21,604 nt of DNA from NCBI GenBank assembly GCA_036939975.1, contig JALLPB010000156.1, forward strand, positions 1 to 21,604, given 5' to 3'. A program made the translations under genes and the position numbers. Shown one piece after another: positions 9,389-19,547 of the stretch. The DNA is from Cyclostephanos tholiformis. Lineage: Eukaryota > Bacillariophyta > Thalassiosirophyceae > Thalassiosirales > Thalassiosiraceae. Numbering within the stretch: the stretch's first letter is position 1; every line of letters begins with the position of its first letter. The notes under the pieces were generated by a model. The model made no database searches, was not told the origin of the DNA, and saw only the letters and a program-made list of their open reading frames with translations.

Positions 9389-11315
9389 ATGAATTCCAAT
9401 CTCGCCGTCAATTCCGAAACAGGCGGTCCCGATGGGATGGAATCTCACCCTGTGCGAGCTTCGGTCATTGGACCCGCAGAAGAGGCCGCGGGTGATGACG
9501 GTGCCAACAACGACGAGGGGGGCGTCGTGGGAGGGATTTCGATGGAGGAACTGATTTACGGAGCGTCGTCGTTCCATGCCATCGTCAAGCCAGTGAGCGC
9601 AACGATGATACTCGCCGCCGTGGCCGTGAGCTACGTCAACACCGAGGAGACGAAGGCCTCCGGCGAGGTGGCTCTGGATCAGACGTATCAGGTCTTCACG
9701 TTGTCGGACGATCAGAGCGCCGCGACGAATCTCGGTCTTGGCCTGGTCAACGCATTGGTCATTGTTTCCGTTATTACGGGAATGACGTTTTTGATAGTGT
9801 TGTTGTACAAATACAAATGCGTACGTATGGCGGCGGAACGGCTTGAGTCCTTTTTTTTTCATCTCGCCAAATCTTGACGTTGTTATTCACAACAACTGAA
9901 TGTATTCTCGACCGCTTATATTGTGAATTTCCATCTTCGTTCAGATGAAATTGCTTATAGGATATATGATGTTTGCATCAGCAATGCTCCTTGGCTTTTT
10001 AGGAGGTCTCATGTTCAAAGTGCTAATCGACAAGTATCAACTCACCATAGATCAGATATCATTTTACATTACAATGTACAACTTTGCCATTGTGGGCGTC
10101 GTCGCTGTATTCTATCAGAAGGGCATACCGACCTACATCAACCAGTCATATTTAGTTGCAACATCTGTCATTGTGGCCTGGCAACTATCATATTTTAACG
10201 ATTGGATGGCGTGGACGCTCTTGATCATGTTGGCGCTGTACGATCTTTTCGCGGTGCTGTCGCCATGCGGACCTCTGAGGGCTTTAGTAAATCTGATGTC
10301 AAAGGACGATGCACCAGCGATGCCGGGTCTGCTCTACGAGGCGAGGTTGCCTGAAAATGCCACACGTCCAGGAAGGCAACGGAGTAAAAGGAGTGATGAT
10401 ATCGTTCGCAATCAAGGTGGGACCGACGAGCAAAGCCCACATATTAGAAGCACTGATAACAACAACCCAACTGCAAACAACGACAACGGAGAACCCGTAT
10501 TGATGCTGCGTGGTGGTGGCCATGGTGACGATGGCGATGGTGATGATGTCATTAGCACCGGTAGAGATGTTTTTACCAGAGAAAAATCTGTGTCAAGGCA
10601 GAACTCGGCACCTAGTCCAAGAAGGAAACGTTCTAATTTGCAAAATGAGGGGGAGTCATCGGAAAATGGTGTATCAATGTTGGCTACAGATGCCCTGAGT
10701 GGATCTTCTTCCCCAATTGTGACGGTCCCGCTTGCAATTGCCAAATGTTACAAGCTTCCTTTGGTTTCTACTAGCTTGGTAGGGATCACTTCACTTGACA
10801 CTTCGACTCCAACCGCATACCTGCAGCAAGACCGCCAGTTTACCGCACTGGAATTGCAAACGAACGTTGAGGCTATTCTCCCTAGAAATGGCGGTAGAAT
10901 CAAAACAACTCGCAACAAGAAGGGAAAGCCGCGGTATGTAATCTACAGCAGAGAGGGTCAGGTGAAACGGACGCTTCTGGTTGATGACAATGGATGTGTA
11001 ATGGAAATAGTTTCAGACGATGACGTTGACACGCTCGATTCTTCGGATAACACAATCAAATTGGGGCTGGGAGATTTCATCTTCTACTCCGTCCTTGTAT
11101 CCAAAGCGGCGGAGCATGGATTTGCCGCGTTCGTGGCGTGTTTCTTATCCGTCCTAGCAGGTCTTGGCGGAACGCTTGTTTTGCTGGCCGTATTTCACCA
11201 TGCCTTGCCAGCTTTGCCAATCTCTATTTTCATCGCCGTCATAATGTTCGTCCTGACATATTTTTGCATGGAGCCATGGATCGAGGACATGTGGAGTGGT
11301 CCATTTTATGTTTAG
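9389..11315 (+). CDS. Presenilin (gamma-secretase-type aspartyl protease)
   Basis: Two exons, 9389-9820 and 9945-11315, give 600 residues; the intron 9821-9944 (GTACGT...TTCAG) is phase 0. All three family signatures are present: LALYDLFAVLSP with catalytic Asp244, KLGLGDF with catalytic Asp521, and PAL at 566-568. Exon 1 ends YKYKC and exon 2 resumes with the next hydrophobic helix, as in other presenilins. Presenilin is the catalytic subunit of gamma-secretase, cleaving transmembrane helices of other proteins within the membrane; partners are not encoded nearby. Presenilins are commonly about 400-500 residues. Here the loop between the two catalytic aspartates is about 275 residues and mostly hydrophilic (Asn/Asp/Gly/Ser-rich, with a basic SPRRKRS). 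It also holds a less disordered-looking stretch, GKPRYVIYSREGQVKRTLLV, before an acidic patch. The N-terminal ~60 residues are acidic and probably cytosolic. Confidence 0.95.
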
Positions 11316-11805
11316 GGTGATATACTTGCCTTTTGATTAGCATCACAACATTTCACCTTTGGAGAGCGTATTGAGCAAACCTGATTTTTTTCACCCAACC
11401 TAAGATAAAGCAAGGTAACTTTTGCTGCTTCAGATTTCGTCAACTCTTCTTTATTCTTACATGGTAATTAGAACGGCATCAACGCCTCTCTCAAACTCGT
11501 CCATCTTTATTATCGTTCATCGATTCTGATATTCTATGAACTTTATTCCCCGATATTATTTTGTCTCGTGCAGACAGCATCATTCACTCATTTAACGTCA
11601 ACATGTGCTTATGTACCCTACCGCCCCCCGCCCCCTGGTCAGTGTTGTAAACGATTAATAACCTGATCGCGCACGCTTACTACATCAGCCAAACACTAGA
11701 TGCGTCGATGAACGCCAAACAAAATGATGCCCTGTTAAACTGACACCCTCTCCCCCCCCTCTAAATAATTTGTGACATGGTTTATCGTCAGATAGGCATA
11801 CGATC
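11316..11805. other. Intergenic, convergent 3' regions of presenilin and KCS
   Basis: No coding region is supported in these 490 bp between two facing stop codons. The sequence is AT-rich with pyrimidine tracts near 11622-11637 and 11744-11761. It should contain the 3' UTRs and polyadenylation sites of both genes. I see no RNA gene or repeat. Confidence 0.5.
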
Positions 11806-13820
11806 TTACAATTTCAGCCAAACTCCGGATGTGCATTTGAAACCCGAACCGAACGCGACCTGCATGATGCGATGTCCCTTTTTCAACGGGTTCGTCTTCT
11901 GCTGCTCCATGATGTACTCCATCTCGTACCATATCGACGACGAGCTGGTATTGCCGTAGTTCAGGAGCGCCATCCTCGACGGTTCAGTGTGAAACAGCTC
12001 GAGTTTCATATTCTTCTCGATTCCTGGATAGGTTTAAAGGGGGGGGGAGGTAATAGAGGGGGGAGGGGGGTGAATACGTGTGAGGATAATCACAATACGA
12101 ACAAAAATACGAGATGGACACGAAAATGCACTCGGGAAGAATAAAACTCACCATCGATGACTGCCCGTCCTCCTGCGTGGATGCAAAAGTGATCGATACC
12201 CCGCTTGAAATCGGGCACGTAGTGCTTCTTATTGGGTAGCCTCGACGCCAGCTTCTCCTGTCCGTTCATGATCAACAGCTTCCCTATCACCTTGATAACG
12301 AAGCGCAAGGCGAGGGTGGTAACGACGGGGATCTGCTCACTCAGCGGGAGCACGTACGGCCCTATCGTCGTCATGTTCATCTCCATGCACTTTCCGGCGA
12401 CCTTCACGATCTCCTTCGACAAACGAACGCCGCGATTTTGATCGGAATCCTGCGCCTCATAAACGCAATTGTACGCCTCCTCGGAATTGCTCTGGACCCT
12501 GACGGTGTGCAGTAGCTTGTACCACGCCCTGCGTCCGTCCGACCAGCTGTTCGATAGCACGATGGCCGCGCCTCCGCATCGGAAGAGGGTGTTCTGGAGG
12601 AGGAATCCCCTCTCGTTGCCGCGGTACAGATTCGGCGTGATGATCTCAGTCGATACCACGAGTGCCTTGCCGCCGCGGAATCGTCGACGCTGGAGTAAAT
12701 CCTTCGCGAGTCCCACGCTTATCAGGGACGCGCCGCATCCCATCCCCGAGAGGTTGAAGCTCTGTATGTCCTGCCTCATCCCGAATTTCGATATGACCAT
12801 CGCGCACAGGCTCGGGGTGGGCGAGAAGAGGGAGCAATTGATCACAAGGACGTCGACGTCGCGGGGGTGCAGCCTCGCCTTCCGTAACGCCGACTCGACG
12901 ATGTCGAATATGACCGTCTCCGCTTCCTTCCTGCTTGCCTCGATGGACCTGTCGGTCTCCTTCCCCTTGAGACATTGCACGATGCCGGGCGGCCACGCCG
13001 TGGACTGCCCCGTGCCCGACCGCTCTAACAATCGCGACATGAATTCGAGGGATTCGTCCGTGAAGCAGTTTTGATTCTTCATCATTTGCATGATCTCGGC
13101 GTGCGATACCTTCCAGGAATCGGGCGCCTTGAAGGTGCTGAAAGATAGCATGTAGGTGGGCTTGTCGTTCGTTACTATGACGCCTATGACGACCAGGAAT
13201 AACGCCGTGGTCTTGACGTGCGGCGAGAGTATGCCTCCCTCCCCGTTGCGCAATGGCATGAGGACGTAGCTCCCGACGAGATTAACGAATATCTCGCGCA
13301 CTCCCAATACCACGGCCGTGACCGTCTCGATTCCGAAGTCGATCTCGCCGGGATTGGCCTTGTGCTCGACCTTACTCGATAGGTCCGTGACTACCTGATG
13401 TACGATCTGGGCGAAGAGCACGCCGATGCCGACGATGAACATGGTGGGCAGGTAGGTCCCGATCACGTGCGACCAGTTCACGGTGCTATGTTGTTGTTTG
13501 GCGTGTTCGCGTAACACGAGCGTGGGCGATGGAGGGGTGCGATTCGTTTTTATTTACGCGAGTAAAAGGGGGGGGAATGACGAATGCGACGACGAGATCG
13601 AAGATGAATGATGGGCACGGGGGGGGGGGGGGGGGAGGGGGAATGGGGAGGGGGGGGGNCTCTTCCGATCTGGAAGGGGGGGGAGATCGAACTCTCGGAA
13701 ACAAAACAACGAAACTCACGCGATGAGACCGGATTTACGGACCCTGTAATCCCTGTAATCCTTCACGGGGCCATCCTCGGGGATGCTAACGAACGAATTC
13801 TCGGAATCGCTCCTTCTCAT
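11806..13820 (-). CDS. 3-ketoacyl-CoA synthase, FAE1/KCS type
   Basis: Three exons, 13820-13720, 13485-12152 and 12023-11806, encode 550 residues. Exon 1 (34 codons, the last one split) begins with the only suitable ATG and contains EDGPVKDYRDYRVRKSGLIA; it splices in frame (phase 2) to TVNWSHVIG. Two or more hydrophobic segments lie near residues 41-63 and 125-139, as in membrane-anchored ER condensing enzymes. The thiolase-fold catalytic triad is complete: Cys284 in GMGCGAS, His470 in FCIHAGG and Asn503 in LLNYGNTSSSS. The His-Asn spacing of 33 matches plant FAE1. The protein ends GSGFKCTSGVWL. Such enzymes condense malonyl-CoA with a fatty acyl-CoA in the first, rate-limiting step of very-long-chain fatty-acid elongation; chain-length preference is not predictable here. 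Exon 2 is unusually GC-rich. Intron 1 (13486-13719) contains an assembly artefact. The gene is head-to-head with the BAR/PH-like gene. Confidence 0.94.
13620..13680. other. Assembly artefact: poly-G, N and Illumina adapter end in KCS intron
   Basis: Long G runs lead to a single N at 13659. It is followed at 13660-13671 by CTCTTCCGATCT, which is exactly the 3' end of the standard Illumina adapter (the N sits where the adapter has G). More G follows. The sequence lies inside the first KCS intron, so coding is not affected, but the intron length and local sequence are unreliable. Confidence 0.88.
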
Positions 13821-14198
13821 CCTGCTCTTGCTTTTATTTTGTTGTTGTTATATGATGCTCGGGGATTGAGATTGCTCCTGCCTCCTCAGTGATGATGCCG
13901 TCCCTCAACTTGGCTTGGCGCCATGTTGATTTTGTGGAGTGGAACCTTTGAGATGGAACAACAAATACTACTTAACAAATATATCTACTCCAGGATAGTA
14001 ATTTTATTGACGTACGTGTTCGACGCTCTTGACGCGTAAGTAGCCGATTATTTACGTAATTTAATAGATTCCTTTATCTACCTTTCACATGGTCCCCCGG
14101 CCGCCCAAGCCAAGCAACACATTAATTTTTTCACACTAATATTTTTTTTTTTGGATGCCCCACACAAGGATTTCGATATTCCAGAAAAACAATAGACG
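13821..14198. promoter_or_regulatory. Divergent promoter region, KCS / BAR-PH-like gene
   Basis: This 378-bp gap between two start codons has no gene. It is AT-rich in the centre, with a TGACGT core at 14008-14013 followed directly by ACGT, a combination typical of bZIP sites. There is also a T run at about 14142-14153. In the diatom Phaeodactylum TGACGT is known as a CO2/cAMP-responsive core, but one copy here is weak evidence. Confidence 0.35.
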
Positions 14199-16312
14199 AT
14201 GTCATCCCCCCAGGAGGAATATCACTCGACCTCGCCCATCGATCCGTCCTACTACGATGAGGACGATTATGCCGACGAAGACGAAATCCCGAGATCATCG
14301 GCGGTGACTCACCCGATCCTGCCTTACCATAACGGCGATGACGACGACGACGATGGCAACGACGACGGCGACGGCGACGACTTCCATCGACGGCGGATGA
14401 TCACGCACTCCAAGCTCCGTTCCTACGAGGCGAAGCGCCGTATGGCATACGAATCGAAGCTCCAGTCGTCTAGCTTGTACTGGCGCGCGTTCCGCACTCT
14501 AATGCACGACAGCCTCCTCGAGACGAGCCGCGCCGACCTGCTGGTCCGGGGGTGGACACACGCCGCGAGGTCGTACCGCGATATGATGAATAGCGTCGGC
14601 GAGCTCTGCATAGACGAGCGGGGAATGCCCATCGTCGATCCGAGGAGGAAGAAGAAGTTCGCGGACGCGGCCAACGACGCCGCCGTCAGGGGAGGAGGCG
14701 GGGGGATAATTGGAGGGGGATCGTCGACGTCCGCCGCCGCCGCCGTCGTCGTCGGGGGCGAGGCCGGCGCCCTCGCGGGAGGGGGACAGCACCAACGGAA
14801 GGGATCGTCGGCAGTCGTCGTCGACTATTACAAGGGCGAGAAATGCGGCTCGATCATTAGTGGATTCGGGAATACGGCCATCGACGTGGCGAATAAATAC
14901 GACGAGTTCGCGAAGTTCATGAACATCGAGATACTCCCGGAATTGTCGTCGTGAGTTTTAGCCGTCGTAGCTTTTTTTTTATTCACGCCCCTTACCTCCC
15001 CACCTATCCCCGGCCAACCCACCCACTTAACAAAAATCCCTAAACTCCTTGGCTGCCTTTTTGATGTGTGTGCTGTGTATTCTTCTTCCTCCTCCCTCGT
15101 CTCGTTAATAATATGTAGATTGTCGGATCGAATGAAAAGCGAAGTAGTATTCATGGAGAAGCTGGGCGATTCGATAATGAACGAACTGGAGACGGCCGAG
15201 GATGAAGTGTGCAAGGCCTGGGGTGAGTAGCCACGAACAGGTTCGCCATCCGTGCCCCGCCCCGTCTCTTGACATGTTTTTCCGACCGCCCCCCCCCCCC
15301 GATGCTAGAAATATACTACAAAAAAATGCTCGACTTCTCCAGGTCGTCATCCGAGGCCGTCGAGGACAAACTTGAGGTGGCCCAGGAGCGCTCGGCGCTC
15401 AGCGGGGTCGACATCGAAGTCAAGGGATGCGCAGACGTCTGGGTCGAGGAAATGAGGTATCGGATGGCCGTCGCCTTCCTTTCGTCGGTCTGGGAGAAGT
15501 GCTCCTCGGAGCTGTCGAAGCTCTTCCTGTCGATGAAGGATGCCGAGTGCAAGCGCCGGACCCAGATTAAGGAGCTACTGATTAAAACCACACGAGCGCA
15601 GGAGGGACTTTGGCTGGGAATGACTCCGTTGATCAGTCCAATAATGATGGAGCTCACGGAATGGCGAATGGAGAAGAAGACCGTGGAGGATGACGTGCAG
15701 CATTCGATCCGCGAGAGGGCCCAGTCGATCCAGCTTGAGGAGGCAGAGCGCAAGAAATCGTCCACCGACACCAGATCCAAGGCCCCAGGCCTCGATGACG
15801 TGAATGCTGACGAAGGTAATTTTGAGCTATCGTCTCCGCTCGTCAGCGACCTCCTGTGCAAGGCGAGGGTAGTCGAGAAACGTGGTCAGGGGATGATCAG
15901 CAGCTGGAAGCTTGGCCTAGCGATCGTTACCGTCGATCGGTTCTTGCACCTGTTTGAGCTGCCACCGGCATGCAAATTACACACGGGATCGGCACCGGAG
16001 GTCGCATTTCAGAATCTCATACCACCCGTCGTAGTGCCTAGCATCGAGGGCATGAAGGAGGGGTCTAAGCCCCCCTCAGCCAAGCACTGGTTTGATCACC
16101 TCGTGCCGTCGGAGTCGTTCGCGCTGCCGAATTGCTCGGTCTCGCTCATGGACGAGAAGAAGAATCCCAGCTCGTTCGAAATAGTCGAGACGTTCCTGAC
16201 CAGTGGCGCGTCGAAGATGTTTACCAAGACGGGATGCAGGAAGATGCAGATTCGGACAGGTTCGCGAGAAGAGGCTCGAGATTTTGTTGAGGAGTTAAAG
16301 AAATTTAAGTGA
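14199..16312 (+). CDS. Coiled-coil (BAR-like) protein with C-terminal PH-like region
   Basis: Exons 14199-14950, 15119-15222 and 15309-16312 give 619 residues; introns are 14951-15118 and 15223-15308, both GTGAGT. Residues 1-65 are acidic and low-complexity. Residues 70-140 and 210-435 are strongly helical and charged, with an alanine/glycine-rich linker near 165-200. The layout and length, a long three-segment helical region with regular hydrophobic spacing, suggest a BAR/F-BAR-type membrane-bending domain, but I see no decisive motif. Residues about 468-617 look like a PH domain with an internal loop: strands at SSWKLGLAIVTVDRFLHLFE, CSVSLMDEK and KMQIRTGSREEARDFVEELK, the last ending in the typical C-terminal helix. 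If correct, it would bind phosphoinositide membranes and act in endocytosis or trafficking; this is inference. A sorting nexin is less likely, since no PX domain is seen. The 3' end faces the AGC kinase gene, 113 bp away. Confidence 0.7.
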
Positions 16313-16425
16313 TTTGCTGCTGTTTTGTGATCCAATTTGAACTCTGCTGCGAAGGAGGATTAGGCAATACAGCAACTGATTTAGACACAATATTTTTGTT
16401 GTTGCTGGATAGAGTAAAGCTATTT

Positions 16426-19282
16426 TTACAACTCCATGTATTGGCGTATAACAAAGCCTCCTCTTGCATTGTTCTTAGGGGCAGAAGGTGGCGAAGGTTT
16501 CCCAGATGTATGATGATAATGAGTTTGGTCATTATTTTGTGGCAAGTCATCATCTTCTCCATCGTAGGTGAAACCACGAAACGTTTGCTCATTCAGCTCA
16601 CTTTCGCTGATGGGCGGATGCCCCGCCGCCTGTTGTTGTCTCTCGTAATCCTCCGTCTCGATGGGCATACGTCTGAATGATTCGTCAAAATTTGCAGTCG
16701 CCACATCTATTGCCTCAGTTGTAATGCTCCCCGTAACATCACCACCATCAACACCACCGCCACCAGAAAAGCTATGCTGCTGATACTCGCTATCGTGATC
16801 AATAGCGAAGCTATTGTTCTTATTGAATTGTGTCCAAGCCTCGCATGGCCGTATCGGCGCGGAGATTTGCCGTGCCCTTAACGCCTCAAAGTTAATCCGT
16901 CGATAGAAAAACTCGTGTTGAATCGCACTGCGTAAGCCCATCACGCCCAGCCGCATCCGAGGCTCCCTTTCGAGTAAGCCAGCGATGCACGCCTTGCAGT
17001 GTTGACTGAATTGCACCTCCTTCGGAAAAATTAACGGCGCACTCCTCAACCGACGAAATAACTTTGATCTGTCGGTGGTGTACCATGGCGGCAAACCTGT
17101 CATCATCTCGTACAAAATCATTCCTAATCCCCAATAATCGACGCAGAACCCATGTCCGCTCTGGTTCAAAACCTCCGGCGCCATATATTCCGGAGTGCCG
17201 CACGTAGACTTGGCACCCTGGGTAGGGTGACGTATTCCATCCTTTGCTAGGCCAAAGTCGCCCAACTTAACATGCCCGTATGCATCCAACAATACATTTT
17301 CTGGTTTCAAATCTCGATATATGATCCCATTTTTATGCAGGTGACCAATCGCCAATAATAATTCAGCGGCATAAAATCGTGCCACCGGCTCCTGAAACCT
17401 CCGGTATCGACTCAGATGGAAGAACAATTCGCCGCCGGGACAGTAGTCTAACACGAGATACAACTTATCGGGGGTTTGAAAAGCGTAGTACATTTTCATA
17501 ATGAATGGATGATCGAGCAGGGCGAGGACCTTGCGTTCGGTTTTGGTTCGTTCGATTTGACGTCGGCGGACTAGGTGGGATTTGCGTAGGATTTTCATCG
17601 CATAGAGTGTTCCAGACCCTCGTCCGCGTTGTTTTTGGACGAGTACAACCTGTGCGTAACATCAGTTTTGAAGTTTCAACCATCAGGGTGGTGTGATCCA
17701 AAAGCAAGTTTGATAGCGAACCATCATTGAAAGAATAGAGTATGCTCAACAATAAACTCACCCTGCCAAAAGATCCTCGTCCCAAAACCCTTAAAGCTGG
17801 ATCGAACATGCTTACACACGGCCGTTCGTCTTCGGTCCCCTCCTTTTCATCTAGTAAGATACCGTCTCTAATGTACGAATTCAAGTCATATCGTCGTCCA
17901 TCCTCCCCGACCTCCTCATACTGAAGTGCTTCGTTCGCCTCTCGCATGAGACGTTCATCATCCTCGACTTCACGTTGCGATAAAGGATTTTCCGGCGAGA
18001 GGTAATGAGAGTCCGGTCTTATCGGCGGGTATTGGATTATGGGCATTTTCGACATGCCCGAAAACGATGAGACATCATAGGAGTGCAGGCGTTGTTGTTG
18101 TTCGTGTGCATGGTCACGCGGTTGTTCCCGTGGCGGGGCATTTGCAGGCGTGAATGTCGATTGGACCGGTGATATTCTTGCGGGGGTCGCAACAAGCTGC
18201 ATGGATCCGTCCACCTCTGACCCTATAGCCTCCATGGTGCGACTCGAATCCTGCTCCAAATAAGGGACTGTCGGCAAAACCCCTGCCATGGCGGGGACCG
18301 CGATATTGTTGATACCTCTCTTTGGCGTGGCGTCGCCATCGTCGTCGGAATCCTCGCTATCCTCGGCCCATGCCTTCTCCCAATCTTCCTCATCGTTATT
18401 TTGCATCTTCTTTAGCAGCAAGGCTCGTGGACTTGGGGGCGTTTGTGGCTGCGACTGTTGTGACAGCAATGGACGTTGTGGCGATAAATGTAGGTTGGTC
18501 ATATCCTGAACAATGGAGGATGACGCAACTCCAACGTCATCATCGACCCCGAACCGATTGGAATTGGGCATTGCACTGTTACTGGAGTTCACCGCCGCCA
18601 ATGGCGAAGATTGTTGTATCAAAGTGGGTTTGGTTTGTCGCTGTTGCTGCTCCTGCGCCTGATTTTTCATCTTCACCGCCAGCTGCCTCACCATAGACTC
18701 GGGGGATAAATCCTTGTGATGGGCCGAAAACGATCGGACGGGCGACAACGATCCATGATTATTGGTATTCTTTGAGATTGGCTCAATTTGTCGATCTTGC
18801 TGTTGCCGTTGCCGATGCTCTTGCTGTTGCTGCTGTTGTTGCTGTTCCTGCCGCTTCTGTTGATGCTGCTGTTGATGCAGCGGCTGGCCTGAACTCTTCC
18901 CGGACTTCCTCGGGCCGTGAACCGATCCCATCCCAATGCCACCACCGTTTACAGCACGTTGGAACGCGGATGATAGTCCCGCACGGCTCATCATCGAGGT
19001 GGATGACGAGTACGAGGAGGGGGGCATTTCCCTCTGTTGCTGATATTGCTGAGGACTGGACGACGTCCCAACGGCATGATGTGGCAGCTGTGGTGGTTGT
19101 TTTTGTGATTGAGGCTGCTGATGTGTAATTCCCCCCTTAGGTCGTTCGGCGGCGGCGGCGGCGGCGTTGGAATCGACGCCAAATTTGTCCCCAAAAATCA
19201 TCGTCGTCTCCCCAGCACCTGGGTGATTCGCCTTTGCCTCATCGGAATAACCATTTCTGTCAACGGATGCCTCTTGTCCCAT
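16426..19282 (-). CDS. AGC-family Ser/Thr kinase, predicted N-myristoylated
   Basis: Exons 19282-17762 and 17649-16426 give 914 residues; the intron 17650-17761 (GTGAGT, phase 0) splits the Gly-loop after LGRGSFGR. Kinase landmarks are YAMKIL with Lys526, YRDLKPEN with Asp620, KLGDFG with Asp638, the activation segment KSTCGTPEYMAPE, and APE. The C-terminal AGC tail has NFDESF and a hydrophobic motif FRGFTY (864-869, Thr868), as in Akt, S6K and SGK, so it is probably activated by PDK1 and a TORC2-like input. At the PDK1 site Ser655 replaces the usual Thr. The N-terminal ~490 residues are Gln/Ser/Pro-rich with a poly-Gln run (about 145-153) and no PH or C2 domain. The start MGQEAS fits the N-myristoylation consensus (Gly2, Ser6), which could provide the membrane tether. 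Exact subfamily is unresolved. Confidence 0.93.
18780..18890 (-). repeat. CAG/CAA poly-glutamine tract in the AGC kinase
   Basis: The minus strand contains repeated CAG and CAA codons that encode clustered glutamines mixed with His and Arg. The tract lies in the disordered N-terminal region of the kinase. Mixed codons make it less prone to slippage than a pure CAG array. Confidence 0.7.
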
Positions 19283-19547
19283 TATGATATGTGTTGTTAT
19301 TATTTAATAATTGTGGGGGGATAGTAGTCCTGCCGGCCGCCAACCAATATGGTGCCCTTCTGCCAACAAAAATATAATACTATCTCGGGTATGTGGGTTA
19401 TTTTTCGTCATTGGGAAAGTGTCCTTTGTCACTGCGATACACGATAATACTATAATAGTGATATTGGTTAATCGAACTAGGTAGGTACGTAGGTACCATA
19501 CACTCGCGCCACTCCTCACCGCTGTAAAAAAAATAATAGAGGGCACC
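19283..19547. promoter_or_regulatory. Divergent promoter region, AGC kinase / two-pass membrane protein
   Basis: The 265-bp gap between two start codons is AT-rich, with a short perfect palindrome ACTATAATAGT at 19449-19459 and a GGTA-rich stretch at about 19480-19497. No gene is seen. The plus-strand ATG sits in a good context (CACCATGG). Confidence 0.35.

Noticed and set aside
13485..13517. GTG start for the KCS protein at 13517
   Set aside because: A good acceptor at 13486-13487 joins in frame to an upstream exon with a proper ATG.
15316..15861. 181-codon minus-strand frame opposite the BAR/PH-like gene
   Set aside because: It is a shadow of a GC-biased coding exon that has good splice sites and protein features on the plus strand.
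17650..17761. Kinase N-terminal frame reading on through the intron and exon 2 in another frame
   Set aside because: The unspliced reading loses the kinase after GRGSFGR; splicing restores a complete catalytic domain.
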